21,007 bases of DNA from CAYVMN01 sp964452575 (GTDB lineage: Bacteria > Desulfobacterota > DSM-4660 > Desulfatiglandales > Desulfatiglandaceae). The DNA lies in contig CAYVMN010000063.1 in NCBI GenBank assembly GCA_964452575.1, forward strand, positions 1 to 21,007, in the 5' to 3' direction. Shown here piece after piece: positions 14,308 through 21,007 of the stretch. Position 1 is the stretch's first letter. Each line of letters opens with the position of its first letter. The notes under the pieces are model-generated. The model saw nothing but the letters and a program-made list of their open reading frames with translations, did no database searches and had not been told where the DNA came from. Made by a program: the position numbers and the translations under genes.

Positions 14308-16281
14308 ATGAGTCTGGTTACTGTTCTTAAGGTCTCACTCGCATTTGTGAGAAAACAGGTCTTTAATCAGATCGGATTTCAGGTGGAGTATGGCGACCGG
14401 ATAGGCCTCGTAGGACCCAATGGCTCAGGCAAGACCACCCTCCTGAGGCTCCTTAACAATGAGATCTCCCCTGACAGCGGAGAGGTTAGACGGGAGAAGG
14501 GGATCAGGATAGGCTATCTCCCCCAGGATGTCCAGGAGACCTTGGCCGGGCCATTACTCCAATCCATATACGATTCAATCCCTGGCCGGGTCCAGCTTGA
14601 AGATGACCGAATCAGGCTGGAAACATCCCTTAAGACAGTACATAAGAAGGACGAGCAGACGAGGCTCGCCTCCAGGCTCACAGAGGTACACCAGGGGCTC
14701 AACAACCTGGAGCTGGAGTTTCCTCGTCACGAGGCGGAGAAGATCCTTCTGGGCCTGGGTTTCAAGGCCTCTGACCTTGCCATGGCCGTATCCACCCTGA
14801 GCGGCGGCTGGAAGACCAGGGCAGCCCTTGCCAGTCTCCTTTATCAGAGACCCGACCTCCTCCTCCTGGATGAGCCCACCAATCATCTGGATATCCCCTC
14901 CATACGATGGCTCGAACAATTTCTTCTAGGATTCAAGGGGGCCATTGTCCTTGTATCCCACGACAAGGACTTCCTTAACAGACAGATCCATCGCATCCTG
15001 AGCTTTGAGCCAGAGGGGATGAGGGCCTACAGCGGAGACTATGACTTCTATATGAAGGCACGGGAAGAGGAAAGGAGGTCCCTGGAGGCGAGGGCCCGAA
15101 ATCAGGAACAAAAGATAAGGGAGGCCCAGAGGTTTATTGACAGGTTCCAGGCCAAGGCCTCGAAGGCCAGGCAGGCCCAGAGCAAGATCAAACTGGTCAA
15201 GAAGATCGAGTTGGTCAAGCGGCCCCGCACGGAAAAGAGGACCCGTTTTTCCTTCCCCGAGGTCCCCAGGAGTGGGAGACTGGTGGTATCGATCAGAGGG
15301 CTCTCCAAGGGGTTCAGAGGTAAGCTCTTATACAAAGAGATAGATCTAAATGTATTGAGGGGCGAAAAGATAGCCATTATCGGACCAAACGGTTCTGGAA
15401 AGACCACGCTCTTAAAGATGCTGGCCGGTGAAATAGACCCTGATGAAGGATCGATCTCCTTGGGACATGGCGTCCGCATGGTCTACTTTGCCCAGCATCA
15501 CTCGGAGATGCTGGACCTCCAAAAGACCGTAATCCAGGAGGTCTACGAGCTTGTTCCGGAAAAGACTATAGGCTTCGTAAGGGGCGTCTGTGGGGCCTTC
15601 CTCTTTTCAGGAGAGGACGTGGACAAGCCGGTCGGGGTCCTCTCTGGGGGTGAGAGGGCCCGTGTCTTGCTGGCAAAGATTCTTGTGAGCCCCGGCAATC
15701 TCATGGTCATGGACGAACCCACCAATCATCTGGATATATCGTCATCAGAGGCACTAATCGACGCCCTTGTGGAATATGAAGGGACCCTGTTGTTTGTCTC
15801 TCATAACCAGTCCTTTATTAATCGTCTGGCAACAAAGATATGGGACCTGAGTGAAGGAAGGATAGTGGAGTATCCGGGTAACCTGGATGAGTACTACGAT
15901 CATCTCTCGCGCACCGAAAGAGAACAGGCTCATGAAGGCCTGGTGGAAAAGGTTGGCACCAAGGAGGTAACACAAGACAAGACGTGGGATCGAAAAAGGG
16001 GGCGGAAGGAGAGGGCTGAAAGAAGGCGAATGATTAGCGATACCCTAAGACCCATTCAGGCCGAACTGGAGCACCTGGAAAGGCGTATAACTGGACTTGA
16101 ATCAAGGAGAAATGAGCTGGAAAAATTGCTTGCGGATCCAGGCCTTTTTAGCGATAAGGACAAGAGTGTACCTCTCCTGAAGGAGTACACCAATTCAGGC
16201 AAAGAGCTGGAAGAGTTGCTTCTGAAATGGGAGCAGGGACAAAGCAGGCTGGAATCAGCCAAGGAGATGCTCGGGCTTTGA
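14308..16281 (+). CDS. ABC-F family ATPase (YheS/Uup type)
   Basis: This is a 657-aa soluble protein with two ABC ATPase domains in one chain and no membrane segment, as in the ribosome-associated ABC-F family. Walker A motifs are at 36-43 and 359-366, and Walker B/DEPTNHLD at D188-E189 and D469-E470. Signature motifs are LSGGW (first) and LSGGE (second). The interdomain linker (about 245-320) carries the FIDRFQAKASKARQAQSKIK stretch typical of YheS-like members. The C-terminus (about 565-657) is a charged coiled coil. Family members act on translating ribosomes; a resistance role is not suggested by the sequence. It starts 30 bp after MITE copy B with only a weak, distant GAGG and leads the plus-strand gene run. 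Confidence 0.92.
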   Translation: MSLVTVLKVSLAFVRKQVFNQIGFQVEYGDRIGLVGPNGSGKTTLLRLLNNEISPDSGEVRREKGIRIGYLPQDVQETLAGPLLQSIYDSIPGRVQLEDDRIRLETSLKTVHKKDEQTRLASRLTEVHQGLNNLELEFPRHEAEKILLGLGFKASDLAMAVSTLSGGWKTRAALASLLYQRPDLLLLDEPTNHLDIPSIRWLEQFLLGFKGAIVLVSHDKDFLNRQIHRILSFEPEGMRAYSGDYDFYMKAREEERRSLEARARNQEQKIREAQRFIDRFQAKASKARQAQSKIKLVKKIELVKRPRTEKRTRFSFPEVPRSGRLVVSIRGLSKGFRGKLLYKEIDLNVLRGEKIAIIGPNGSGKTTLLKMLAGEIDPDEGSISLGHGVRMVYFAQHHSEMLDLQKTVIQEVYELVPEKTIGFVRGVCGAFLFSGEDVDKPVGVLSGGERARVLLAKILVSPGNLMVMDEPTNHLDISSSEALIDALVEYEGTLLFVSHNQSFINRLATKIWDLSEGRIVEYPGNLDEYYDHLSRTEREQAHEGLVEKVGTKEVTQDKTWDRKRGRKERAERRRMISDTLRPIQAELEHLERRITGLESRRNELEKLLADPGLFSDKDKSVPLLKEYTNSGKELEELLLKWEQGQSRLESAKEMLGL

Positions 16282-16290
16282 GGGTTTGAC

Positions 16291-16647
16291 ATGGAAATCA
16301 GAGATGAACATAAGGCCTTGTTGAGAGGGTTGGGCCTCAAAGAGGAGGATTTTGACCGCTTTGACGATAGGTTTGTCCGTTACGACTACAACGAGGAAAA
16401 GGGTGTCAGGCTCTATGATCCTTACTACCAGACCTCATACAATGAATACATCGGGATTGATGGCTGGAGTGCCTGGAGCGCTGAGAAAGACACCTTCATG
16501 AGCGATATCCTGAGGGGGGCCCAGGAGAAGGCCCGCCAAAGGGAGGCCTCTAGCCCTAAACCGGAGCAGGCGGAAATCGAAGAGGCCTTCCGGAAGAAGT
16601 TCGGGAAGGGGACCATGGGGACCGACCGGAGCACCACTCAAAAGTGA
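16291..16647 (+). CDS. Hypothetical protein, 118 aa
   Basis: I do not recognise this family. It is highly charged and soluble, with no signal peptide, membrane helix or cysteine motif. The N-terminal half (to about residue 70) is rich in D, Y and W (YDPYYQTSYNEY; DGWSAWSAEKDTF) and looks folded. The C-terminal part (about 75-118) is a lysine/glutamate helix ending in a polar tail. It is real by context: it begins nine bases after abcF with a GAGG site at good spacing, and its stop codon overlaps the start of the helicase gene (GTGA). Constant pairing with either neighbour in other genomes would suggest a partner role. Confidence 0.75.
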   Translation: MEIRDEHKALLRGLGLKEEDFDRFDDRFVRYDYNEEKGVRLYDPYYQTSYNEYIGIDGWSAWSAEKDTFMSDILRGAQEKARQREASSPKPEQAEIEEAFRKKFGKGTMGTDRSTTQK

Positions 16648-19535
16648 ACCTTTCTCAATTCTGCAAAGCAATAAAGAACCATCCCGAATTTCGAGATGCA
16701 TTCGTATGCCACCGTTACCTCCCCCCACGTAAGCCGGCCTTCGGCCCTCAGTTGGGCCTTCATGTAGACATTACCGAAACCATGGAACGCATTGGCGTTG
16801 ACCGCCTATACAGTCATCAGGTGGAGGCCATCCAGTACCTTAGGGAAGGGGTGAACACCATTATTGCCACCCCGACCGCGAGCGGCAAGAGTTTGATCTA
16901 TAACGTGATGGTCCTGGAGGAGGTCATCAGGAATAGGGATGCCAAGGCCCTATATATCTTCCCCCTGAAGGCCCTGGAGCAGGACCAGTTGAAGAACCTT
17001 ACCGCCTGGTTGAAAGGGGTCAAGGGGCCAAAGATCTCCGCAGAGATATATGATGGGGATACGAGCCAATACAGGCGAAGGAAGATCAGGGCAGAGATCC
17101 CCCAGATCCTCTTTACCAATCCCGATATGCTTCACAGGGGTATCCTGGCCTATCACCAGGGCTGGGAGGGGCTTCTGAAGAATCTCTCCTTTGTTATCCT
17201 GGATGAGGTCCATACCTATCGCGGTATCTTCGGATCGAATGTAAATCAGCTGATCAGGAGACTCAAGAGGCTCTGTCAGCGCTACGGCGCAAGTCCCAGG
17301 TTCATACTCCTATCGGCAACCGTGAGTAACCCAAAGGATTTCGGAGAAAGCCTGATCGGGGAAGAGGTCACGGTGGTTAAGTCAATGGGCTCGCCCAGGG
17401 CGGGCCAGCATTTTCTCTTTCTCAATCCCATTGAAGGTACCAGTTTCTCTGCGGCCAAGCTCTTTATCGAATGCGTCAGCAGCGGTTTCAGGACCATCGT
17501 TTTTACCCAGTCAAGAAAGGTGACGGAACTGATCCATCTCTGGGTATCGAGGCTCTCTCCAGGCCTCAGGAAGGTCATCAGTTCCTACCGTGCAGGCTTC
17601 ATGCCAGAGGAAAGGAGGGAGATTGAAAGGAGGCTTGCCACCGGCCGTCTCCTAGGGGTGGTATCCACCAGTGCCCTGGAGCTGGGTATTGATATCGGTT
17701 ATCTGGACATATGTCTACTGGTGGGATATCCCGGAACCATCATCAACACCTGGCAGAGGGGAGGACGGGTGGGCCGCTCAGGAAGGGAATCCTTGGTGAT
17801 CCTTATGGCAAAACCGGACGCCCTGGATCAGTACTTCATGAAATACCCGGATGACCTTTTTGAGAGGCCCTTTGAGGCGGCGGTACTGGATCCCGACAAC
17901 CCACATGTGGTAGCGGCCCACCTTCCTTGCGCGGCAGACGAGATGCCCGTCACTCTCGAGGACGAGAGGTTCTGGTCAAAGGGACTCCCAGGGCACCTCC
18001 AAGACCTGGAAAGGGAAGGGGTGCTTACAAGGACTGCCGAGGGCAAACCCACCTGGTTTTCCTCAAAGAGGAGGCCCCATCTTGACGTAAACATCCGCTC
18101 TACCGGCGAGACCTACAGCATATTTGAAAAAGAGACCGGCCAGGCGATCGGGACCATTGATGGCATAAAGGCCTTCAAGGAATGCCATCCGGGCGCCATC
18201 TATCTCCACCGGGCCAGGGAATACGTGGTGGACCATCTCGTCCTGGAAAAGAGGGATATAGTTGTCCACAGGTCTCAACTCAAGTATTTTACGCGGCCCC
18301 GGAGCGAAAAGGAGACCGAGATCATCCGTATCAACAGGAGCCGACCAAGGGGACAGTTCCTGGTCCGGGAAGGGGAGCTCAAGGTCACGGAGGTAATAAC
18401 GGGATATGAGAAACGGTCCTTGCCGGGGCAGGAACTGATGGGTGTCTTTCCCCTCGATCTGCCCCCCCAGACATTTGAGACCATAGGCCTGTGGGTAGAG
18501 ATTGAGCCGGCCCTCAAGGGTCTCGTAGAAAAAAGGGGGTTTCACTTCATGGGTGGGATCCATGCCATAGAACATGCCGCCATAGGAATCTTCCCCCTCT
18601 TCGCCCTCTGCGACAGAAACGATATTGGCGGCATATGTTACCCCCATCACCCCCAGGTGGGTAAGAGCGCGATATTCATCTATGACGCCTATCCTGGAGG
18701 GGTCGGCCTTGCACAAAGGGGTTTCGAGATCATCGTGGAGCTGCTCGAAAAGACGCTGGAGATAGTGACGGGCTGTGGGTGTGAGGAGGGTTGCCCCTCG
18801 TGCATTCACTCACCAAAGTGCGGCTCCGGAAATAAACCCCTGGACAAGGAGGCTGCCAGTTTGATCCTGCAGGGTCTGCTGGGTCATATCCCCTTTAGCG
18901 AGATCGTAGAAGGTGAGGAAGACCCTGAGCCCATCACATATTCTCCTCAGGAGGACCTGGTTCCTGAGAGGCCTGAAGGTCCAAGGATTATCTACCTGGA
19001 CCTGGAGACACAGAAGACCGCTCAGGACGTGGGGGGATGGCAGAACACCCATCTCATGAGGGTCTCTGTGGCTGTCCTATTTGACAGCCTGGAGGACAGG
19101 TTTTACACCTTTGAGGAAGACGGGCTTGAGGCCCTTTTCGACCACCTCTATAAGGCAGATCTGATCATCGGATTCAACATCAAGGGATTTGACTACAGGG
19201 TACTGGGTGCCTATACAAACAGAGATCTTAAGGCATTAAGAACCTTTGATATTCTGGAAGATGTGTACAGACGGCTCGGTTTTCGCCTGGGCCTGGACCA
19301 TCTGGCACAGGAGACCCTGAGCCAGAAGAAGACGGCCAACGGCCTGCAGGCAGTGGAGTGGTTCAGACAGGGGGAGACAGAAAGGCTGATCGAATACTGC
19401 CGAAACGATGTTGCGACCACCCGGGACCTATTCCGCTATGGGCTGGAGAACGGACATCTGATATATAGGGAAAGACAGGCCGACAGGCGGGTAAGGCTCC
19501 TGGTAGACTGGAGACTGGAGACCTTGTTGAAATGA
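16644..19535 (+). CDS. mrfA: MrfA/YprA-type DEAD/DEAH helicase fused to a MrfB/YprB-type DEDD exonuclease domain
   Basis: This 963-aa protein joins two activities. Residues 55-390 are a superfamily 2 helicase core: Walker A ATPTASGKS (75-83), DEVH box (187-190), SAT (224-226) and arginine-finger motif QRGGRVGRSGR (371-381). A DUF1998-like region follows with a cysteine cluster C711, C713, C717, C720, C726, probably a metal site as in MrfA. Residues about 780-940 are an RNase H-like DEDDy exonuclease with D786-x-E788, N845/D850 and Y918-x-x-x-D922 all present. In Bacillus subtilis these are separate adjacent genes, mrfA and mrfB, for excision of mitomycin-type DNA damage. The GTG start overlaps the preceding stop; the stop overlaps the next ATG. 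DNA repair is the likely role, by homology. Confidence 0.9.
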   Translation: MNLSQFCKAIKNHPEFRDAFVCHRYLPPRKPAFGPQLGLHVDITETMERIGVDRLYSHQVEAIQYLREGVNTIIATPTASGKSLIYNVMVLEEVIRNRDAKALYIFPLKALEQDQLKNLTAWLKGVKGPKISAEIYDGDTSQYRRRKIRAEIPQILFTNPDMLHRGILAYHQGWEGLLKNLSFVILDEVHTYRGIFGSNVNQLIRRLKRLCQRYGASPRFILLSATVSNPKDFGESLIGEEVTVVKSMGSPRAGQHFLFLNPIEGTSFSAAKLFIECVSSGFRTIVFTQSRKVTELIHLWVSRLSPGLRKVISSYRAGFMPEERREIERRLATGRLLGVVSTSALELGIDIGYLDICLLVGYPGTIINTWQRGGRVGRSGRESLVILMAKPDALDQYFMKYPDDLFERPFEAAVLDPDNPHVVAAHLPCAADEMPVTLEDERFWSKGLPGHLQDLEREGVLTRTAEGKPTWFSSKRRPHLDVNIRSTGETYSIFEKETGQAIGTIDGIKAFKECHPGAIYLHRAREYVVDHLVLEKRDIVVHRSQLKYFTRPRSEKETEIIRINRSRPRGQFLVREGELKVTEVITGYEKRSLPGQELMGVFPLDLPPQTFETIGLWVEIEPALKGLVEKRGFHFMGGIHAIEHAAIGIFPLFALCDRNDIGGICYPHHPQVGKSAIFIYDAYPGGVGLAQRGFEIIVELLEKTLEIVTGCGCEEGCPSCIHSPKCGSGNKPLDKEAASLILQGLLGHIPFSEIVEGEEDPEPITYSPQEDLVPERPEGPRIIYLDLETQKTAQDVGGWQNTHLMRVSVAVLFDSLEDRFYTFEEDGLEALFDHLYKADLIIGFNIKGFDYRVLGAYTNRDLKALRTFDILEDVYRRLGFRLGLDHLAQETLSQKKTANGLQAVEWFRQGETERLIEYCRNDVATTRDLFRYGLENGHLIYRERQADRRVRLLVDWRLETLLK

Positions 19536-19900
19536 AGGCATTTGAATGCCGCCGGTGTGGAAACTGCTGCCACGGCGAGGGCGGGATCTTTGTCGGCCGT
19601 GAAGAAACCGAGAGGATCGGCCGCTTCCTCGACCTTGCCCCAGAGACCTTTGTGTCCCGCTTTTGTTATGAAAAGAATGGCCGATTGTACCTGAACTCCG
19701 GACCTGACCGTTTCTGCGTATTCTATGATAAAGAAAGGGGCTGTAGGATCCATCCTGTAAAGCCCGAGAGGTGCTCTCTATGGCCCTTTTATCCTGCAAT
19801 AGTCGGCGATAAAGAGAATTGGGAGCTGGCAAAGGATGCCTGTCCTGGGATCAATCCCGCCGGCTCATTTGAGGACTTCATAAGAGAATCAAAGAAATGA
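19532..19900 (+). CDS. YkgJ-family cysteine-cluster protein
   Basis: This is a 122-aa protein of the YkgJ/zinc- or iron-binding cysteine-cluster family (UPF0153 type), whose biochemical role is unknown. The N-terminus holds C6-x2-C9-x2-C12-C13; further cysteines C45, C62, C71, C81 and C104 include the family pattern CRIHPVKPERCSLWPFYP. The nine cysteines could bind an Fe-S cluster or zinc. The gene overlaps the helicase stop (ATGA) and its own stop overlaps comF (ATGA), so the three are almost certainly cotranslated. No signal peptide is seen. Confidence 0.88.
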   Translation: MKAFECRRCGNCCHGEGGIFVGREETERIGRFLDLAPETFVSRFCYEKNGRLYLNSGPDRFCVFYDKERGCRIHPVKPERCSLWPFYPAIVGDKENWELAKDACPGINPAGSFEDFIRESKK

Positions 19901-20640
19901 ACATCCTGGCTAGGCTAATAGACATCATCTATCCCCCAAGGTGCCCCATATGTCAGCGATTCCTTCAGAATGGCGCCACAACGGACGAAAATGGGGGCAC
20001 CTCTTTTTGCCGATCCTGTCTCCTGGACTTCCACAGAATCACCTCTCCCCTATGCCCTGTATGCGGAACACCCTTTGACTCGCAGGCCCAGGGTGATCAT
20101 CCATGCGAAGGCTGTCTCAGAAAGCCCCCCTCCTACGATTCCTTGGGTGCCCCTTACCTCTATGAAGGGACCATTATGGAGGCGATCCATCAATTCAAAT
20201 ATGGCGGAAAAGCTTTTCTGGCCGATTCCCTGGGTACACTCCTGGCCCGATTTGCGGCAGAGTGGATCCAGGAGTCGGAAGACCTGTTGGCCATGCCCGT
20301 CCCCCTCCACCCCAAAAGGCTTAGAGAGAGGGGCTTTAATCAGAGCCTGCTCCTGGCAAGACACGTGGCCAGAGAGCTGGGCACAAAACTGGACTTTTTG
20401 TCCCTCAGGAGGTTAAGATATACTTCACCCCAAACAGGGCTCGGGAGCGAAGAGAGACGAAGTAATGTCCGGGGTGCCTTCGGGCTCGAAGATCCCGCAG
20501 TAGTCAAGGGCAAGACGGTCCTTCTTGTTGATGACGTGGCAACAACAGGAAATACGCTGAACGAATGCACCCGTGTCGTCAAAAGGGCAGGCAGTAAGAG
20601 GGTCCTGGGCCTGGTACTGGCGAGGACCAAAGAGACATAA
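19897..20640 (+). CDS. comF: ComF-family phosphoribosyltransferase-like protein
   Basis: This 247-aa protein has the ComF layout. An N-terminal four-pair cysteine zinc finger (C16/C19, C38/C41, C53/C56, C70/C73) is followed by a type I phosphoribosyltransferase domain with PVPLHPKRLRERGFNQS (134-150) and the PRPP loop VLLVDDVATTGNT (208-220). ComF proteins are linked to natural DNA uptake and single-strand DNA handling in Firmicutes and Haemophilus; the exact reaction is not settled. Overlap with the ykgJ-like gene and position downstream of a DNA-repair helicase fit a DNA-metabolism context, but no other competence gene is in the window. Confidence 0.92.
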   Translation: MNILARLIDIIYPPRCPICQRFLQNGATTDENGGTSFCRSCLLDFHRITSPLCPVCGTPFDSQAQGDHPCEGCLRKPPSYDSLGAPYLYEGTIMEAIHQFKYGGKAFLADSLGTLLARFAAEWIQESEDLLAMPVPLHPKRLRERGFNQSLLLARHVARELGTKLDFLSLRRLRYTSPQTGLGSEERRSNVRGAFGLEDPAVVKGKTVLLVDDVATTGNTLNECTRVVKRAGSKRVLGLVLARTKET

Positions 20641-20646
20641 ACACCG

Positions 20647-21007
20647 ATGGAGCCATACCGTCTCAAGATAAAGACACTTCATCAGGCAAAGAGGGAATGC
20701 GACCGCATCAGGGCCGAAGGCAAAAGGATTGTATTTACCAACGGATGCTTCGACATCATTCATCCGGGACACACCCGCTATCTTTCTGCTGCAAGGCGAC
20801 TTGGAGATCACCTTATCGTTGCGGTGAATAGCGATCGTTCGGTGAGGGCCATCAAAGGTTCCATGAGGCCCATCTTGCCGGACACGGTCCGTGCTGAACT
20901 GGTGGCGGCGTTGAGTTGTGTGGACACAGTAATCATCTTTGATGAGGACAAGCCCCTGGCGGTCATCCAATACCTCTTGCCTGATGTCCTGGTGAAGGGC
21001 GGAGACT
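20647..21007 (+). CDS. rfaE2: D-glycero-beta-D-manno-heptose 1-phosphate adenylyltransferase (RfaE2/HldE C-terminal type), 3' end outside window
   Basis: The first 120 residues are visible and the gene runs off the right edge. The nucleotidyltransferase signature FTNGCFDIIHPGHTRYL (30-46) includes the H39-x-x-H42 ATP-binding motif. The segments KGSMRPILP (70-78), VDTVIIFDE (92-100) and PDVLVKGGD (112-120) are typical of RfaE2. It would make ADP-heptose for the LPS inner core, so the host is Gram-negative. The start at ATG 20647, six bases after comF, places the conserved motif at the family's usual distance, so this is a standalone domain without the kinase half of HldE. Confidence 0.9.
   Translation, partial: MEPYRLKIKTLHQAKRECDRIRAEGKRIVFTNGCFDIIHPGHTRYLSAARRLGDHLIVAVNSDRSVRAIKGSMRPILPDTVRAELVAALSCVDTVIIFDEDKPLAVIQYLLPDVLVKGGD

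Noticed and set aside
14308..16281. Antibiotic-resistance ABC-F protein
   Set aside because: The linker sequence resembles the YheS-type housekeeping group, and nothing in the context indicates resistance.
18063..18809. 248-aa minus-strand reading frame inside the helicase gene
   Set aside because: It is antisense to a conserved coding region with intact motifs and shows no recognisable domain or ribosome site.

Overview
The window looks like a chromosomal segment of an anaerobic Gram-negative bacterium, most plausibly a sulfate-reducing or syntrophic deltaproteobacterium (Desulfobacterota). Four things suggest this: an electron-transfer flavoprotein alpha subunit fused to a two-cluster ferredoxin, a split B12-dependent acyl-CoA mutase, a TRAP carboxylate transporter beside CoA-activating enzymes, and an LPS-heptose gene (rfaE2) at the right edge. 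The lineage is inferred from gene content, not from a marker gene.

Layout. Positions 98-13776 are coded on the minus strand. Reading with transcription (right to left): an acyl-CoA synthetase, mltG, then an apparent catabolic operon of a class III CoA-transferase, etfB, etfA (ferredoxin-fused), an acyl-CoA dehydrogenase and a GntR/FCD regulator. After these come the small and large subunits of an acyl-CoA mutase and a dctP-dctQ-dctM TRAP transporter. Positions 14308-21007 are coded on the plus strand as a tightly packed run: an ABC-F ATPase, a 118-aa unknown, a very large helicase, a YkgJ-type cysteine-cluster protein, ComF, and the start of rfaE2, which runs off the window.

How the genes may work together. 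The TRAP system would import an organic acid. The CoA-transferase or synthetase would activate it, and the dehydrogenase with its ETF-ferredoxin would oxidise the thioester (or reduce an enoyl-CoA), possibly by flavin-based bifurcation or confurcation. The mutase would rearrange the carbon skeleton. The CoA-transferase promoter has a perfect 15-bp palindrome over its -10 region, a good candidate operator for the GntR protein encoded at the end of the same operon. The substrate cannot be read from sequence.

Non-coding structure is unusually rich. Two copies of a MITE-like element (about 198 and 308 bp) carry hairpin-bearing terminal inverted repeats and inward-facing terminator-like motifs. 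They lie in opposite orientation at 5231-5428 and 13971-14278 and bracket the gntR-to-acs block. The left copy is flanked by a perfect 7-bp direct repeat and supplies the gntR stop codon. Separately, degenerate tandem heptamers (26 units, about 30 units, and two short patches) each begin at the base directly after a gene's TAG stop codon. In the plus-strand run, the 963-aa protein appears to join a MrfA/YprA-type helicase and a MrfB/YprB-type DEDD exonuclease in one chain. No tRNA, rRNA, CRISPR array or transposase gene was seen.
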